A DNA stretch of 64,000 bases from CAZMGV01 sp964565925 (GCA_964565925.1 CAZMGV010000011.1:62001-126000), one strand, 5' to 3'; positions 33,788 to 43,142 are shown, counted from the first letter of the stretch. Notes: generated by a model from the letters alone, not told the origin. Numbers and translations: made by a program.

Positions 33788-34549
33788 GTGGTCCAGTTTC
33801 ACCCGATAAAGAAGGAAAACCTCGCCGACGACATCGCCGCCCAGATTCGGGTGGAGATCCTCAAGGGCACCTGGGGGACGGGCGACCTGCTTCCGTCGGA
33901 GCGCGAACTGTCGCTTCAGTTCGCCGTGAACCGCACGACCGTGCGCGAGGCGCTCTCGGAGCTGGAACACCTGGGACTGGTCGAACGCCGCCACGGCGAC
34001 GGCTGCCGCGTGCTCGACTGGCACCGGACCGGGTCGTTCGATCTGCTCCGTCACATGCTCACGCGTCCCGACATGGCGGGGCGGTTCGACCTCAAGGCCA
34101 TCGAGTCGGTCTGCGAGACGGCCGGGATCGTGTACGGCGGGGCCGCCGAACTGGCCGCCCGCAATATAACGCCCGCGCAGGTGGCGGAACTCGAACGGAT
34201 AGCCTCGAAGATCAGTGCGGCTGTAGACGCCAAAGACGTGGACGCGCTCATGGAGGCCGACACGGAGTTCCACAGGACGGTCTTTCGTTCGACGAATTCG
34301 GTGGCCCTCGAACTGCTGTCGAACACGTTCTTCCAGATTTTCGACACTTACCGTGCGTTCATGCGGCTGCTGATGCTGGACGAAATCCGCAACAACCCGG
34401 CCCGGGTGAACGCCTTCTACGCAGACATCGTCCGGGCGCTGCGGACCAGCGACACGCGGCTGATGAAGGAACTGGTGAACAGCACGTTCGAGCAGACCAA
34501 CCCCAACCTCTGGAAAGAGATCACGCGCCGGGCGACGTTCCGGGCGTAA
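33788..34549 (+). CDS. GntR-family transcriptional regulator (FadR/FCD type)
   Basis: 253 residues from GTG 33788, preceded by AAGGAT. N-terminal winged helix (about 8-75): LADDIAAQIRVEILKGTW, LPSERELSLQFAVNRTTVRE, LEHLGLVERRHGDG. The C-terminal all-helical ligand domain (FCD-like) keeps EADTEFHRTVF. The two later His residues of metal-binding FCD proteins are not seen at the expected helices (VNAFYADIVRAL, LMKELVNSTF), so it may bind its effector without metal, as E. coli FadR does. It probably represses its own promoter and the di-iron gene 44 bases downstream. The effector could be an acyl-CoA or related acid; this is inference. Confidence 0.88.
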   Translation: MVQFHPIKKENLADDIAAQIRVEILKGTWGTGDLLPSERELSLQFAVNRTTVREALSELEHLGLVERRHGDGCRVLDWHRTGSFDLLRHMLTRPDMAGRFDLKAIESVCETAGIVYGGAAELAARNITPAQVAELERIASKISAAVDAKDVDALMEADTEFHRTVFRSTNSVALELLSNTFFQIFDTYRAFMRLLMLDEIRNNPARVNAFYADIVRALRTSDTRLMKELVNSTFEQTNPNLWKEITRRATFRA

Positions 34550-34593
34550 CCGTTCACGGCCTGTCACGACACGAGAAGAAGGAGAATCCCGTC

Positions 34594-35559
34594 ATGGTGA
34601 TGAAACTGCACAAGGACTTCAGCCCCTACCGTCCGGAAAATCTGGCATCGCTGGAAAACTTCCCCAAGCTGGCATCGTCGGTGGCCGGGTCCAAGAAGGT
34701 GTTCTGGGACGACGAGAAGGTATTTGAAGAGATTCTCTCCCGCCACGGCGGCAAGATCGATCTTACGACCGAAGAGAAGACGGCCGTCGCGAGCCTCATG
34801 TCGATCATCTACTACGGCGAGATCGTCGCCATGCACACGAGCGCGCAGCTGGTCGGCATGGTGCCTGATCTCGCCGCCCAGTTCGTGCTCTCTTTTCAGA
34901 CGATGGAAGAGACGAAGCACGTGCTCATGATGGGCCGCTATCTCAAGGCGCTCGACATCCCGCTGCCCGAGATCAACCCCTGGGCGAAGAAACTGCTGGA
35001 CGGGATTCTCGGCGTGGACGACCCGCTGCTGAAACTGGTCGGCATGAACCTGATCGTGGAAAACATCGCCCACGGCATCTTCACGATGATCCAGAACAAC
35101 TTCGACGAGCCGGTACTGCGCGACTGCCTGCACTACATTGACCTCGACGAGGTAAAGCATGTGGCGCTGGCCAAAAATTATCTGCCGATCTTCCTGCGCA
35201 AGGCGGGCCGCGTGCAGGCGATGAAGATGATCGGCTACCAGGTGCTGTGGAACTACTACATGATCCGCGCGCAATCGAAGATCATGGACGACGCCGCGCC
35301 GCTCAACATCAACTGGAACAGGCAGGCCAAGCAGGACACGATCGACTGGATCAACATGTTCAAGGAGATCCCCGAGGACGCGCGCCGGGGCCTCATCCCG
35401 CCGCCGTCGCGCAAGCAGGCGGAGAAGCTCATCGACTGGCTGATGCCGCCCGAGAAGTTCGCGCACATCGAAGAGCAGCGCTTGAAGCGCAACGCCGGCC
35501 GCCGAGCCGGGATGAAGGCGAAGATCGTCGCCCCGCACGAGAAGACCGCCGAGGCGTAA
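34594..35559 (+). CDS. Di-iron ferritin-like (RNR R2-type fold) protein A
   Basis: 321 residues behind AAGGAG. Two copies of the carboxylate-bridged di-iron motif with identical spacing: Glu (YYGEIVAMH) then 29 residues to MEETKHVLM, and Glu (LIVENIAHG) then 29 residues to LDEVKHVAL. That is E-X29-ExxH twice, as in R2 subunits, AurF-type N-oxygenases and bacterial multicomponent monooxygenases. I see no radical-bearing R2 context and no partner NrdA, so an oxygenase or oxidase on a small substrate is more likely. The C-terminus is basic. Probably co-transcribed with the FadR-type regulator. Confidence 0.8.
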   Translation: MVMKLHKDFSPYRPENLASLENFPKLASSVAGSKKVFWDDEKVFEEILSRHGGKIDLTTEEKTAVASLMSIIYYGEIVAMHTSAQLVGMVPDLAAQFVLSFQTMEETKHVLMMGRYLKALDIPLPEINPWAKKLLDGILGVDDPLLKLVGMNLIVENIAHGIFTMIQNNFDEPVLRDCLHYIDLDEVKHVALAKNYLPIFLRKAGRVQAMKMIGYQVLWNYYMIRAQSKIMDDAAPLNINWNRQAKQDTIDWINMFKEIPEDARRGLIPPPSRKQAEKLIDWLMPPEKFAHIEEQRLKRNAGRRAGMKAKIVAPHEKTAEA

Positions 35560-35579
35560 GCAGAGGTCCGGTCAAAACC

Positions 35580-35607
35580 AAACGGGCGGCCAGGCGGCCG
35601 CCCGTTT
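35580..35607. terminator. Bidirectional terminator hairpin
   Basis: AAACGGGCGGCC (35580-35591) and GGCCGCCCGTTT (35596-35607) form a 12-base-pair stem with loop AGGC between two convergent genes. On the minus strand it is followed by TGGTTTTG. Confidence 0.75.
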
Positions 35608-35629
35608 CATTCGGGCTGTAACCTGAAAT

Positions 35630-36574
35630 CTACAAAAACCGGACAATCAGCTTTCCGAACACCGGGCCGATGAACCCTTTCATGATCGCGCGCTGCCAGC
35701 CGGGCATCTTCGCGGCGAGCTCCCGGGTGAAGTCGTCGACCGTGTGGTTCTGGTAATCGAGGGCCGCCTGCGCGTCGGCGGTGTCGTACCAGTCCAGGTA
35801 GCTCGGGTTCTTCGAGAACTTGTGGGCGGGCGGGCAGGGCAGGCCGACGGCTCCCAGCGTATGGGCCAGGAAATCGGAATAGATGAACTGCTGCGACTTG
35901 CCGCCCGCCAGGATGTACACGCGGTTCTTCACCCGGTCGAACCGTTCGATGGCGTGGGCCATGGCGGTGGCGACGTCCTTCATGTGCACGAACTCGATGC
36001 GCGAGTCGTGCGGGAACATGAACATGCCTTTCATTTTGGCGGGGTCGAGATCCAGGTGCGGTGCGGCGGCAATGCGCACGATGACGTGATCCAGCCCCGA
36101 CGCCTTCACCATCTTCTCGCACTCGGCCTTGGAGCGGGTGTAGTGATCCACCGGGTTCATGGGGTTGCGGTCCGGATGGAGCGGGGCTTTGGCGTCCGGG
36201 GTCGGGCCGAATACCGATACGGACGACGTGATGAGCAGACGGACGGGCCGTTCGGCAGCTTTCACCGCCTCGATCACGTTCCGGGTGCCGTCGATATTCA
36301 CGCGCTTCGTGAGTCCGGGGTTTTCCTCGCTGAGGGGCGGAATGATCGCCGCTAGATGGACTAGCGCATCCATTCCCTCAAGCGCCCTCTTCAGGGCATC
36401 GGCGTTTCCGATGTCGCCCCAGACGACCTCCGCCTTGCCTGCCAGTTCCTTCAGCCGTTCGCGGCTTGCGGGCGTCTCCAGCTCGAAAATACGGACTTCA
36501 TGGCCGTGGGCGATGAATGTCCCGCTGATCGTAAGCCCCAGACCACCGAGACCTCCCGTGATCAGAACCCGCAT
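35630..36574 (-). CDS. NAD-dependent epimerase/dehydratase (extended SDR)
   Basis: 314 residues. Start ATG 36574 lies behind AGGGAG and gives the Rossmann opening MRVLITGGLGGLGLTISG, a longer frame from 36613 being unlikely. The NAD loop, the VVWGDIGN acidic position, LVHLAAIIPP, catalytic ITSSVSVFG and YTRSKAECEK (YxxxK) are all present. Acts on an unknown nucleotide sugar, sterol-like or ketone substrate. It is convergent with di-iron protein A and divergent from the hybrid kinase. Confidence 0.85.
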   Translation of the reverse strand: MRVLITGGLGGLGLTISGTFIAHGHEVRIFELETPASRERLKELAGKAEVVWGDIGNADALKRALEGMDALVHLAAIIPPLSEENPGLTKRVNIDGTRNVIEAVKAAERPVRLLITSSVSVFGPTPDAKAPLHPDRNPMNPVDHYTRSKAECEKMVKASGLDHVIVRIAAAPHLDLDPAKMKGMFMFPHDSRIEFVHMKDVATAMAHAIERFDRVKNRVYILAGGKSQQFIYSDFLAHTLGAVGLPCPPAHKFSKNPSYLDWYDTADAQAALDYQNHTVDDFTRELAAKMPGWQRAIMKGFIGPVFGKLIVRFL

Positions 36575-36765
36575 GCCCGTTTCTCCCTGTTTTGACGCAG
36601 TCCCGTACCGCATCGCATTGGAACAGAAGTATCTTGGGCCGGGTCCTTATCTTTGACAAATGGGCTCGCCGGTAAACGTGCCAAGGGCTATTCTTGACCG
36701 CAAGAAAGGGCAGCCAGTCCGGGTACCGTCTGGGATCGGGCGGTGGCCGGTTCGTTTCTGGCGGG

Positions 36766-38928
36766 ATGATCATTCGCGTGATGCTGCTCTCCAACAAGCC
36801 GATGGTTCCGGCGACGACGCCCGAGAACCGGTTCCGGATCGCCCATCTGTGGATGATCTATCTGCATCTCATTTCGGGATCCGTCGTCATCATGATGTTC
36901 CTGTGGCAGGGCAATCCGATCGATCCGGCGCGGGGCGGCATCACGAGCATCGTCCATTTCGGCATGTCGTTCCTGCTCATCCTCATCCAGCTCTACATCC
37001 GGCGGTTCGACCGGCTGCACGGCAGCCAGCCGCTACCGGTCTGGGTTGCCCCTGCCGGAGTGGCGGTCTGTTACGTATCGGTGTTCCAGGGCCTCGCGTT
37101 CTGGGGGATGAGCGAGAGCCTCGGGCTGATCATCGTTCCGGTGATGGCGGTCTATACGCGGCTGGCGCTCGACCGCCGCAGGGCCTTTATCCTGACGGCT
37201 GCGTTCCTGTCGGTCTGCCTGGGGATTTATGCGCTTCTCCATTTCGGCGTGATCCCGTGGGCGTGGGCGTACTACGTCACCCTGAAGCCGCCGCCGCCGC
37301 GGCCGGCGATGTTCACGCTCGAGATGGTCATCGTGTTCGGCCTGACGGCGTTCATGTACTACTTCGTGGACCGCCTGAGCGAAGTCGTCATGCAGGAGAG
37401 CGGGCGGGCGCGCGGGCTCTATGAAACCGCCCGCGCCTTTTTCGACGCCTCGCCCGACGGCATCCTGGTGCTGGATCCGAACGGTCTGGTTGTCGAGTCG
37501 AACGCGATGGGCGAGCGGCTGCTGAACACGAACCCGGGCTCGGGACTGAACGGCGAAATCCTGCTGCGGTTCATCCATCCGGGCTACCACGGGGTGGTCT
37601 GGGACGGGCTGCTGCACACACCGAGGGCCATGAGCCGGTTCGAGCGGGTCGAGGCGATTACCGACTCCGGCCATACCGTCGCTCTGGAAACCCGAATCGT
37701 CGCGTTTGACGGGGAGACTCCCGGGCACCCGCGCTTTCTGATGACCATTCGCGACCGCCGGGACGAGGAGAAACTCCGCAACCAGCTGCAGAAAGCCCAG
37801 CGACTCGATTCGCTGGGGGCGCTCGCCGGCGGTGTCGCTCACGACCTGAACAACGCGCTCAATCCGATCCTGGGTTTCGCGAGCCTTGAGATGCAGACTC
37901 CGGGGCTTCCCGAAGAAACCCGCCAGTCGCTCCAGCTTATCCGCGATTGCGCGCTGCGCGCGACGGGCCTCTCCAAGCAGTTGCTCGCGCTCTCCCGTGG
38001 CGGCGCGCCGGAGGTCCGCTGGATCGACGCCACCGAGATCGCCGCCAACATCGTCTCGGTAATCGACCGGGCCACGCCGCCCGGGATCGAGGTCAGCTTC
38101 GACGCTCCGGAGCGGCATATAGAGGTGGAGTTCTCGGCGGCGCAGCTCGAACAGGTGCTGCTGAACCTGCTGACCAACGCCATCGAGGCGATCGGCGACA
38201 AGGGGCTGCTGCGGTTCGAGCTGTCGCTGCTCGAAGGCGACCGCATGAAAGAGGAACTGATCGGCTGGGAATCCGAAACGGCGATGCTGATCGAGGTGAC
38301 CGACTCCGGTTGCGGTATCCCCGAAGAGCACCTGAAGCAGATCTTCGACCCGTTCTTCACCACCAAGGAGTCGAGGCGCGGCACGGGCCTGGGATTGTCG
38401 GTGGTCGAGCGAATCGTCGGCGACGGCCGGGGGCTGGTCCGCGTGGAGAGCAAGCCCGGCGTGGGTTCTGTTTTCCGGGTCTACCTGCCGAACGCCCGCT
38501 ACGCCGAGAAGCGGGAGGTGCAGCCCGAAGCCCGCCGCACGGCGGTGCGGGGCCGGCATATGTCGATTCTCGCCGTCGACGATGAACCGTCCAATCTCGT
38601 GCTGATTCAGAAGATCGCCGAGCGGATGGGCGACCGGGTGAGGACGGCGAACTCGTGCGCCGAGGCCCGGGCGTTCGCGATGACCAGCGGCGAGAAGTTC
38701 GACCTGGTGCTGATGGATCTGCTGCTTCCGGACGGAAACGGCGGTGACCTGTATGAAGAGCTGAAGGCGCGGCTCGGCAATCCGCGCGTCATCTTCCTGT
38801 CGGGCTATTCGCGGGAGTCGATCCCCAAGCACGTACTGGACTCGAAGGAGTTCGAGGCGTTCTTTCCCAAGCCCATTAACGTTGCCCAGCTGACGGAATC
38901 TATCGAAGACTGCCGCGCGCGGGTGTGA
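36766..38928 (+). CDS. Membrane-bound hybrid histidine kinase
   Basis: 720 residues from ATG 36766; ATG 36781 is also possible. About six N-terminal membrane helices (MASE-like), then a PAS domain (ARAFFDASPDGILVLDPNG), a HisKA domain with phospho-His359 (GGVAHDLNNALNPIL), an ATPase domain (LLNLLTNAIEAI, TDSGCGIPEEH, GTGLGLSVVERI) and a C-terminal receiver with Asp651 (LVLMDLLLPDGNG). No separate DNA-binding regulator lies next to it, so it may phosphorylate a distant partner or report through its own receiver. The signal and targets are unknown; it is flanked by the di-iron genes. Confidence 0.9.
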   Translation: MIIRVMLLSNKPMVPATTPENRFRIAHLWMIYLHLISGSVVIMMFLWQGNPIDPARGGITSIVHFGMSFLLILIQLYIRRFDRLHGSQPLPVWVAPAGVAVCYVSVFQGLAFWGMSESLGLIIVPVMAVYTRLALDRRRAFILTAAFLSVCLGIYALLHFGVIPWAWAYYVTLKPPPPRPAMFTLEMVIVFGLTAFMYYFVDRLSEVVMQESGRARGLYETARAFFDASPDGILVLDPNGLVVESNAMGERLLNTNPGSGLNGEILLRFIHPGYHGVVWDGLLHTPRAMSRFERVEAITDSGHTVALETRIVAFDGETPGHPRFLMTIRDRRDEEKLRNQLQKAQRLDSLGALAGGVAHDLNNALNPILGFASLEMQTPGLPEETRQSLQLIRDCALRATGLSKQLLALSRGGAPEVRWIDATEIAANIVSVIDRATPPGIEVSFDAPERHIEVEFSAAQLEQVLLNLLTNAIEAIGDKGLLRFELSLLEGDRMKEELIGWESETAMLIEVTDSGCGIPEEHLKQIFDPFFTTKESRRGTGLGLSVVERIVGDGRGLVRVESKPGVGSVFRVYLPNARYAEKREVQPEARRTAVRGRHMSILAVDDEPSNLVLIQKIAERMGDRVRTANSCAEARAFAMTSGEKFDLVLMDLLLPDGNGGDLYEELKARLGNPRVIFLSGYSRESIPKHVLDSKEFEAFFPKPINVAQLTESIEDCRARV

Positions 38929-39022
38929 ACTCACCCCCCTTGAGCCCGCCATTCAAGCAGCCACAATACCGTCCGGACGCCCGAGGCGGTGACTGACGAT
39001 CCGTCCCCGTCCGTGACTGGAT

Positions 39023-39370
39023 ATGTACGCAACTATCGGCCTGCTGTTCCTTTCCAACATCTTCATGACGTTTGCCTGGTACGGGCATCTGAAAACACTT
39101 AAAGGGCAGAGCCTGCTCATTGCGATTCTGGTGAGCTGGGGGATCGCGTTCTTCGAATACTGCCTGCAGGTGCCGGCCAACCGGATCGGGAGCCGCGTCT
39201 ATACGCTGCCGCAGCTCAAGGTGATGCAGGAGATCATCACGATGGTTGTATTCGGCGGGTTCGCCGCCTGGTACATGAATGTCCCGGTCACCCGGAACTA
39301 CCTGTTCGCAGGGCTCTGCCTAGTGGGGGCGGCCTATTTCATTTTCAGCGAGCAGGCGAAATTAAGTTAA
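39023..39370 (+). CDS. DUF486 family small membrane protein
   Basis: 115 residues and four hydrophobic helices in the small-multidrug-transporter-like DUF486 pattern: LLFLSNIFMTFAWYGHLK, VSWGIAFFEYCLQVPANRIG, QLKVMQEIITMVVFGGFAAW. Members are inner-membrane proteins of unknown function, related in fold to DMT exporters. Confidence 0.88.
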   Translation: MYATIGLLFLSNIFMTFAWYGHLKTLKGQSLLIAILVSWGIAFFEYCLQVPANRIGSRVYTLPQLKVMQEIITMVVFGGFAAWYMNVPVTRNYLFAGLCLVGAAYFIFSEQAKLS

Positions 39371-39463
39371 TCGAGCCGTTGTCTCCACGATCCGGCTGGC
39401 TAGACTGACGTCGTTGTCAGTGGAGACTGAGCCCTGTTCAGGCCCGCGTCAGGAGGCATTGTC

Positions 39464-40423
39464 ATGAATCTCGACCGTATGCTGGAGAAGTGCCAGAAGG
39501 GCCAGTGGAACGTCACCCAGTTCGACTGGACGCAGAAGCCCGCCGCGCTCTCGAAGTTCGACGAGATGGAAGCGTGCCAGGCGTTTACCAACCTGATCTA
39601 CATCGAGCGGATCGCCGCTGCCGCCTTCCTTGAGTTCGCCAGGCAGGCCACCGACCCGACGGAGAAGGCGATCTTCGAGACTTTCTACGACGACGAGATC
39701 CGCCATGCCGAAGCGATGTGGAACCTGGCGAAGTATTTCGACGTGCACCAGTACCGCATCTATACGCCCGATTCGAACCTCGTGAAGTTCGTTCGCGCCA
39801 TGAGCGAGATGATCAACGGGATCTCGCCCGAATTCGCTTCTGCCATGGTGACCGCCGGCGAACTGGTGCTGGACGTCGCGCTGCTCCGATCGGTGAACGA
39901 TTACATTGAGGACCCGCTCTCTCGCGCGGTGATCGAGAAGATCAACCAGGACGAATCCCGCCACATCGCCATGGATTTCTACCTGTGCGAAAAATACGGG
40001 GAGACGGCCGGCGAGCCGCCCACCATGCGGCAGTTCTTCGAAACCATGAGCAACCCGACGCTGGTGTCGGGCATGTACTGGGCGACCGTGGCGCTCTCGG
40101 AGATGTTCGGCCGCATTCAGGCGATCATGGACCCCAGGGGCACGCGCTTTATCGAGGCGCAGCGGCGGTTCGCGATGCTGGGCGAGAAAAACCCGAAGAT
40201 CGCCGCCAACCGCAACTATGCGGCGGTTTTGAGGATCAACACGGCCTCGCAGGCGGTCACGGGCGAACTGCGCCGGATCATGCAGATGCTGCGGATCGGC
40301 CTGTTCAAGCAGATGCAGGAGGCCGAGAAGCGCGGTGAAAAGCGCAAAGCGCCGGACGCGTCGCTTTCGGCCGGTCACGATCCGGTCAAGACCGCCGTCG
40401 ACATGCTCGATGAACTGAACTGA
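39464..40423 (+). CDS. Di-iron ferritin-like (RNR R2-type fold) protein B
   Basis: 319 residues behind CAGGAGG. Carries the same paired motif as protein A: Glu (NLIYIERIAAAA), 29 residues, then DDEIRHAEA; and Glu (VTAGELVLDV), 30 residues, then DESRHIAMD. The sequences outside the motifs differ from protein A, so the two are not recent duplicates. The site looks complete for O2 activation. The C-terminal about 60 residues are charged and may be flexible. It is convergent with an acyl-CoA dehydrogenase 18 bases away. Substrate unknown. Confidence 0.8.
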   Translation: MNLDRMLEKCQKGQWNVTQFDWTQKPAALSKFDEMEACQAFTNLIYIERIAAAAFLEFARQATDPTEKAIFETFYDDEIRHAEAMWNLAKYFDVHQYRIYTPDSNLVKFVRAMSEMINGISPEFASAMVTAGELVLDVALLRSVNDYIEDPLSRAVIEKINQDESRHIAMDFYLCEKYGETAGEPPTMRQFFETMSNPTLVSGMYWATVALSEMFGRIQAIMDPRGTRFIEAQRRFAMLGEKNPKIAANRNYAAVLRINTASQAVTGELRRIMQMLRIGLFKQMQEAEKRGEKRKAPDASLSAGHDPVKTAVDMLDELN

Positions 40424-40441
40424 AAGCCGTCTCGGCTCCCG

Positions 40442-41602
40442 TCACACCGCGTATTTCTTCACAAGCGACTTGGCGATCAGGACCTTGAGCACTTCGTTGG
40501 GCCCTTCCCCGATGATCATGAGCGGGGCGTCCCGGTACATCCGTTCGATGTCGAACTCTTCCGAGAAGCCGTAGCCGCCGTGGATGCGCATCGCCTCGAG
40601 TGCGTGCTTGGCGCAGGCCTCGGAGGCGAACAGTTTCGCCATGCTGGCTTCCAGATCGCACCGTTCGCCCCGGTCCTTCTTGCGGGCGGCGTTCATGACG
40701 AGCAGTTCCGCCGCTTCCAGATCGGTCGCCATCTCTGTCAGCTTGGCGCCCACGAGTTGATGTTCCCAGATCGGCTTTCCGAACGTCTCGCGCTCCTGCG
40801 CGTATTTGATCGACGCTTCGAATTCGGCCCGCAAGACGCCGACGCTGCGGGCGGCGACGTTGATCCGGCCGAGTTCCAGACCGTTCATCACCTGGAAGAA
40901 CCCCTTGCCCTCGGCCTCCGGACCGCCGACCAGATTGCCGGCCGGGACGGGAAAATCTTCAAAGACCAGTTCCGACGTGGGGATGCCGCGCAGGCCGATC
41001 TTGGGGATGTTCTTGGACACCCGGAAGCCCGGGTGACCTTTCTCGATAATGAAGCCGCTGATTCCGGTGTGCGCGGGGTTTGCGTCGGGGTTCGTCTTGG
41101 CGAGCAGGAAGAAGGCGTTGCCGTCCGAATTCGTGATCCACATCTTGGCGCCGTTGACGATATAGACGTCGCCCTTTCTGATCGCCTTCGTCTTCATGGA
41201 GGCGACGTCGGAGCCGCCGTGGGCCTCCGAGAGCGCCAGCCCGCCGCGCATCTCGCCGGTGGCGATTTTCGGCAGCCACTTTTTCTTCTGGTCCGGGGTG
41301 CCGAAGTTTTTCACCGCGTGGGCCATCATCAGCTGGGTATTCAGCATGGAGGAGAGCGTCATCCAGCAGGCGGCCAACTCCTTCACGACGTGCGCGTAGG
41401 TGACCGTGTCCCAGCCGAGGCCGCCGTATTCGGCGGGGATCGTCGCGCCGAAGAGACCGAGCTTCTTGAACCCTTCGAGGGCGAGGTCCGGATACTCGTC
41501 GTTGTGATCCCACCGGCTGACATGGGGTTTGATCTCCTTGTCGAGAAAACGGCGCACCGTTTCCACAATCTGCCGCTGGTCATCGGTTAGTTCTGTTGCC
41601 AC
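40442..41602 (-). CDS. Acyl-CoA dehydrogenase
   Basis: 386 residues. GTG 41602 is chosen because GGAGGAGAG lies just upstream and the N-terminus MATELTDDQRQIVETVRRFL is normal for the family; a frame from 41773 is spurious. FAD enzyme that introduces an alpha-beta double bond in acyl-CoA. Motifs: GLALSEAHGGSDVASMKTKA, YIVNGAKMWITNSDGN, and the catalytic Glu region GGYGFSEEFDIERMYRDAPL, LMIIGEGPNEVLKVLIAKSL. Chain-length specificity cannot be told. No ETF genes adjoin it. Confidence 0.94.
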   Translation of the reverse strand: MATELTDDQRQIVETVRRFLDKEIKPHVSRWDHNDEYPDLALEGFKKLGLFGATIPAEYGGLGWDTVTYAHVVKELAACWMTLSSMLNTQLMMAHAVKNFGTPDQKKKWLPKIATGEMRGGLALSEAHGGSDVASMKTKAIRKGDVYIVNGAKMWITNSDGNAFFLLAKTNPDANPAHTGISGFIIEKGHPGFRVSKNIPKIGLRGIPTSELVFEDFPVPAGNLVGGPEAEGKGFFQVMNGLELGRINVAARSVGVLRAEFEASIKYAQERETFGKPIWEHQLVGAKLTEMATDLEAAELLVMNAARKKDRGERCDLEASMAKLFASEACAKHALEAMRIHGGYGFSEEFDIERMYRDAPLMIIGEGPNEVLKVLIAKSLVKKYAV

Positions 41603-41720
41603 GGGTCTCTCCTCCGGTACGTTACGGCTGGTAACGAGCCGGGGAGCGTAGCGGAGACGGCTGTCGGGTGCGAGAGGGGATAAGCGAGAGCGAGGGAGCC
41701 CGGGGGCGGATCGCGGGCCG

Positions 41721-43004
41721 CTAGCCCTGGACCGCTTTGGGGGCGGCCTTGACGGGTTCGGCCGGAGTAGCATCGGCGGCCGGTTTCTTTACCTCGGGCG
41801 GTTTGGCGTCCTTCGGTTCGGGCAGATCCGGGAGCTTGCCATCCGGTACGGATATGTCCCGCAGTCTGGGCCCCGTACGCGGCTGTTTGCGCGGGTAGCC
41901 CAGAAACTCCTCGCGGTAGATGTCGATGCATTCGACGAAAACGGCCAGCAGCGCGGGCCCCAGGATGACCCCGATCGGGCCCAGCGTCACGATGCCGCCG
42001 AGGATCGAGATCAGGATCCAGAGGGTCGAAACGGTTGTGGCTTCGCCGACGATGACCGGCCGGATGATGTTGTCGATCACGCTCGCGATCAGTCCGAAGG
42101 TCATGATGACGCCGGCCGAGAAGCTGTCGCCTCCCATGTAGGCATAGAAACAGGCGGGCCCCCACACGAGAGCGGTACCGAAAACGGGGATCATCGAGCA
42201 GAACGTCATCAGCACGCCCCACAGTATCGCGTGTTCGACGCCGCCGAGTATCAGGCCGATCGTTCCGGTGGCGCCCTGCGCGGTGATGGTTACGAGCGTT
42301 CCCCAGAGCACGGCGCGGCTAGTGTCGCCGAACCGGTTGAGGATCCGGTGATTGACCTGCCGCCCCAGCGGTGAAATCTCGACCACAAGTTCCACCAGCT
42401 CGGGCCCCTTGAGCAGCAGATAAAAGACGAAGATCACGGCGATCACGTATTCGAACACCACAAACACCATGCCGCCGAGGATCGAGGAAACCAGCCGCGC
42501 GCTCTCGGCAGCGACCTTCTGCCACTGTTCGGTAATGAGACCGATGATGTCGACATCCGTGCCGAGCGAGTTGTGAATCAGCGCTTCGAGCCGGATGAGA
42601 TGGGTTTCGATTTCAACCCGGTTCAGTACGTTCGTGGCAGTGATATCGGTCAGCTGCTGGATGGCAAACAGCGCGATCAGCGTGAACGGAATGAGGACGG
42701 TCAGGTGCGCCGTGACGACGGCGAGCGTCGCCGCCATTTTCGGACCGACCTTCAGCCGCCGCTGGAACCATTTGAAGACAGGCCACAGGAGCACAGTGAA
42801 TACGGCTGCGAACAGGAGCGATGCGGCGAACGGGCGCATGAAGGCGAACAGGAGCACCGCGCCCAGCGTCGCAAAGACGACCAGAAAAGACCGTCTTTGC
42901 ATCCGCAGCGACGGCTCCTGAAACCCCACCGGACCCTCGGGTGTAACCGCGTCCGGAGTGCTCTCCGGGGCAGCTGGCGGCTCTTTGTCAAAATCGTGTC
43001 CCAT
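41721..43004 (-). CDS. AI-2E family transporter
   Basis: 427 residues with about eight membrane helices arranged as in PF01594 proteins: two N-terminal helices (FLVVFATLGAVLLFAFMRPF, AASLLFAAVFTVLLWPVFKW), a long periplasmic helical loop, and the later conserved SMIPVFGTALVWGPACFYAY and GATGTIGLILGGVEHA. The last about 85 residues are a Pro/Lys/Ala-rich cytoplasmic tail. Substrates range from AI-2 to sodium or other solutes across the family, so none is claimed. Confidence 0.88.
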   Translation of the reverse strand: MGHDFDKEPPAAPESTPDAVTPEGPVGFQEPSLRMQRRSFLVVFATLGAVLLFAFMRPFAASLLFAAVFTVLLWPVFKWFQRRLKVGPKMAATLAVVTAHLTVLIPFTLIALFAIQQLTDITATNVLNRVEIETHLIRLEALIHNSLGTDVDIIGLITEQWQKVAAESARLVSSILGGMVFVVFEYVIAVIFVFYLLLKGPELVELVVEISPLGRQVNHRILNRFGDTSRAVLWGTLVTITAQGATGTIGLILGGVEHAILWGVLMTFCSMIPVFGTALVWGPACFYAYMGGDSFSAGVIMTFGLIASVIDNIIRPVIVGEATTVSTLWILISILGGIVTLGPIGVILGPALLAVFVECIDIYREEFLGYPRKQPRTGPRLRDISVPDGKLPDLPEPKDAKPPEVKKPAADATPAEPVKAAPKAVQG

Positions 43005-43017
43005 TTGTAAAGGTCCG

Positions 43018-43046
43018 TTGACTCCAGAGGGATGAAAACATAGCTT
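43018..43046 (+). promoter_or_regulatory. metK promoter
   Basis: TTGACT (43018-43023), 17-base spacer, TAGCTT (43041-43046). Transcription should start near 43053, right at the first stem of the structured leader. Confidence 0.6.
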
Positions 43047-43054
43047 CGAGTCCG

Positions 43055-43142
43055 CTTGAGGCAGGGGCTTTTCCCAGGCGGGTCCTCAAGGAACAACCTC
43101 CAGTGTAGCTGGAGCTGCCCGCAATTTCCCAAGGGGCAGGAG
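43055..43142 (+). promoter_or_regulatory. Structured metK leader, candidate cis-regulatory RNA
   Basis: Three stems lie between promoter and ATG. P1 is CTTGAGG (43055-43061) with CCTCAAG (43084-43090), enclosing G-rich and C-rich runs. P2 is CTCCAG/CTGGAG (43098-43103, 43109-43114). P3 is CTGCCC (43115-43120) with GGGCAG (43134-43139). The 3' arm of P3 overlaps the purine-rich ribosome-binding site GGCAGGAG, so folding would hide it. I do not recognise a known SAM riboswitch class. Confidence 0.5.

Noticed and set aside
36694..36765. Upstream start for the hybrid kinase
   Set aside because: The first about 24 codons are Gly/Arg-rich without a ribosome-binding site; membrane helices begin after ATG 36766.
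37033..38952. 639-codon open frame antisense to the hybrid kinase
   Set aside because: Same reason: shadow composition, whereas the plus strand shows complete HisKA, ATPase and receiver motifs.
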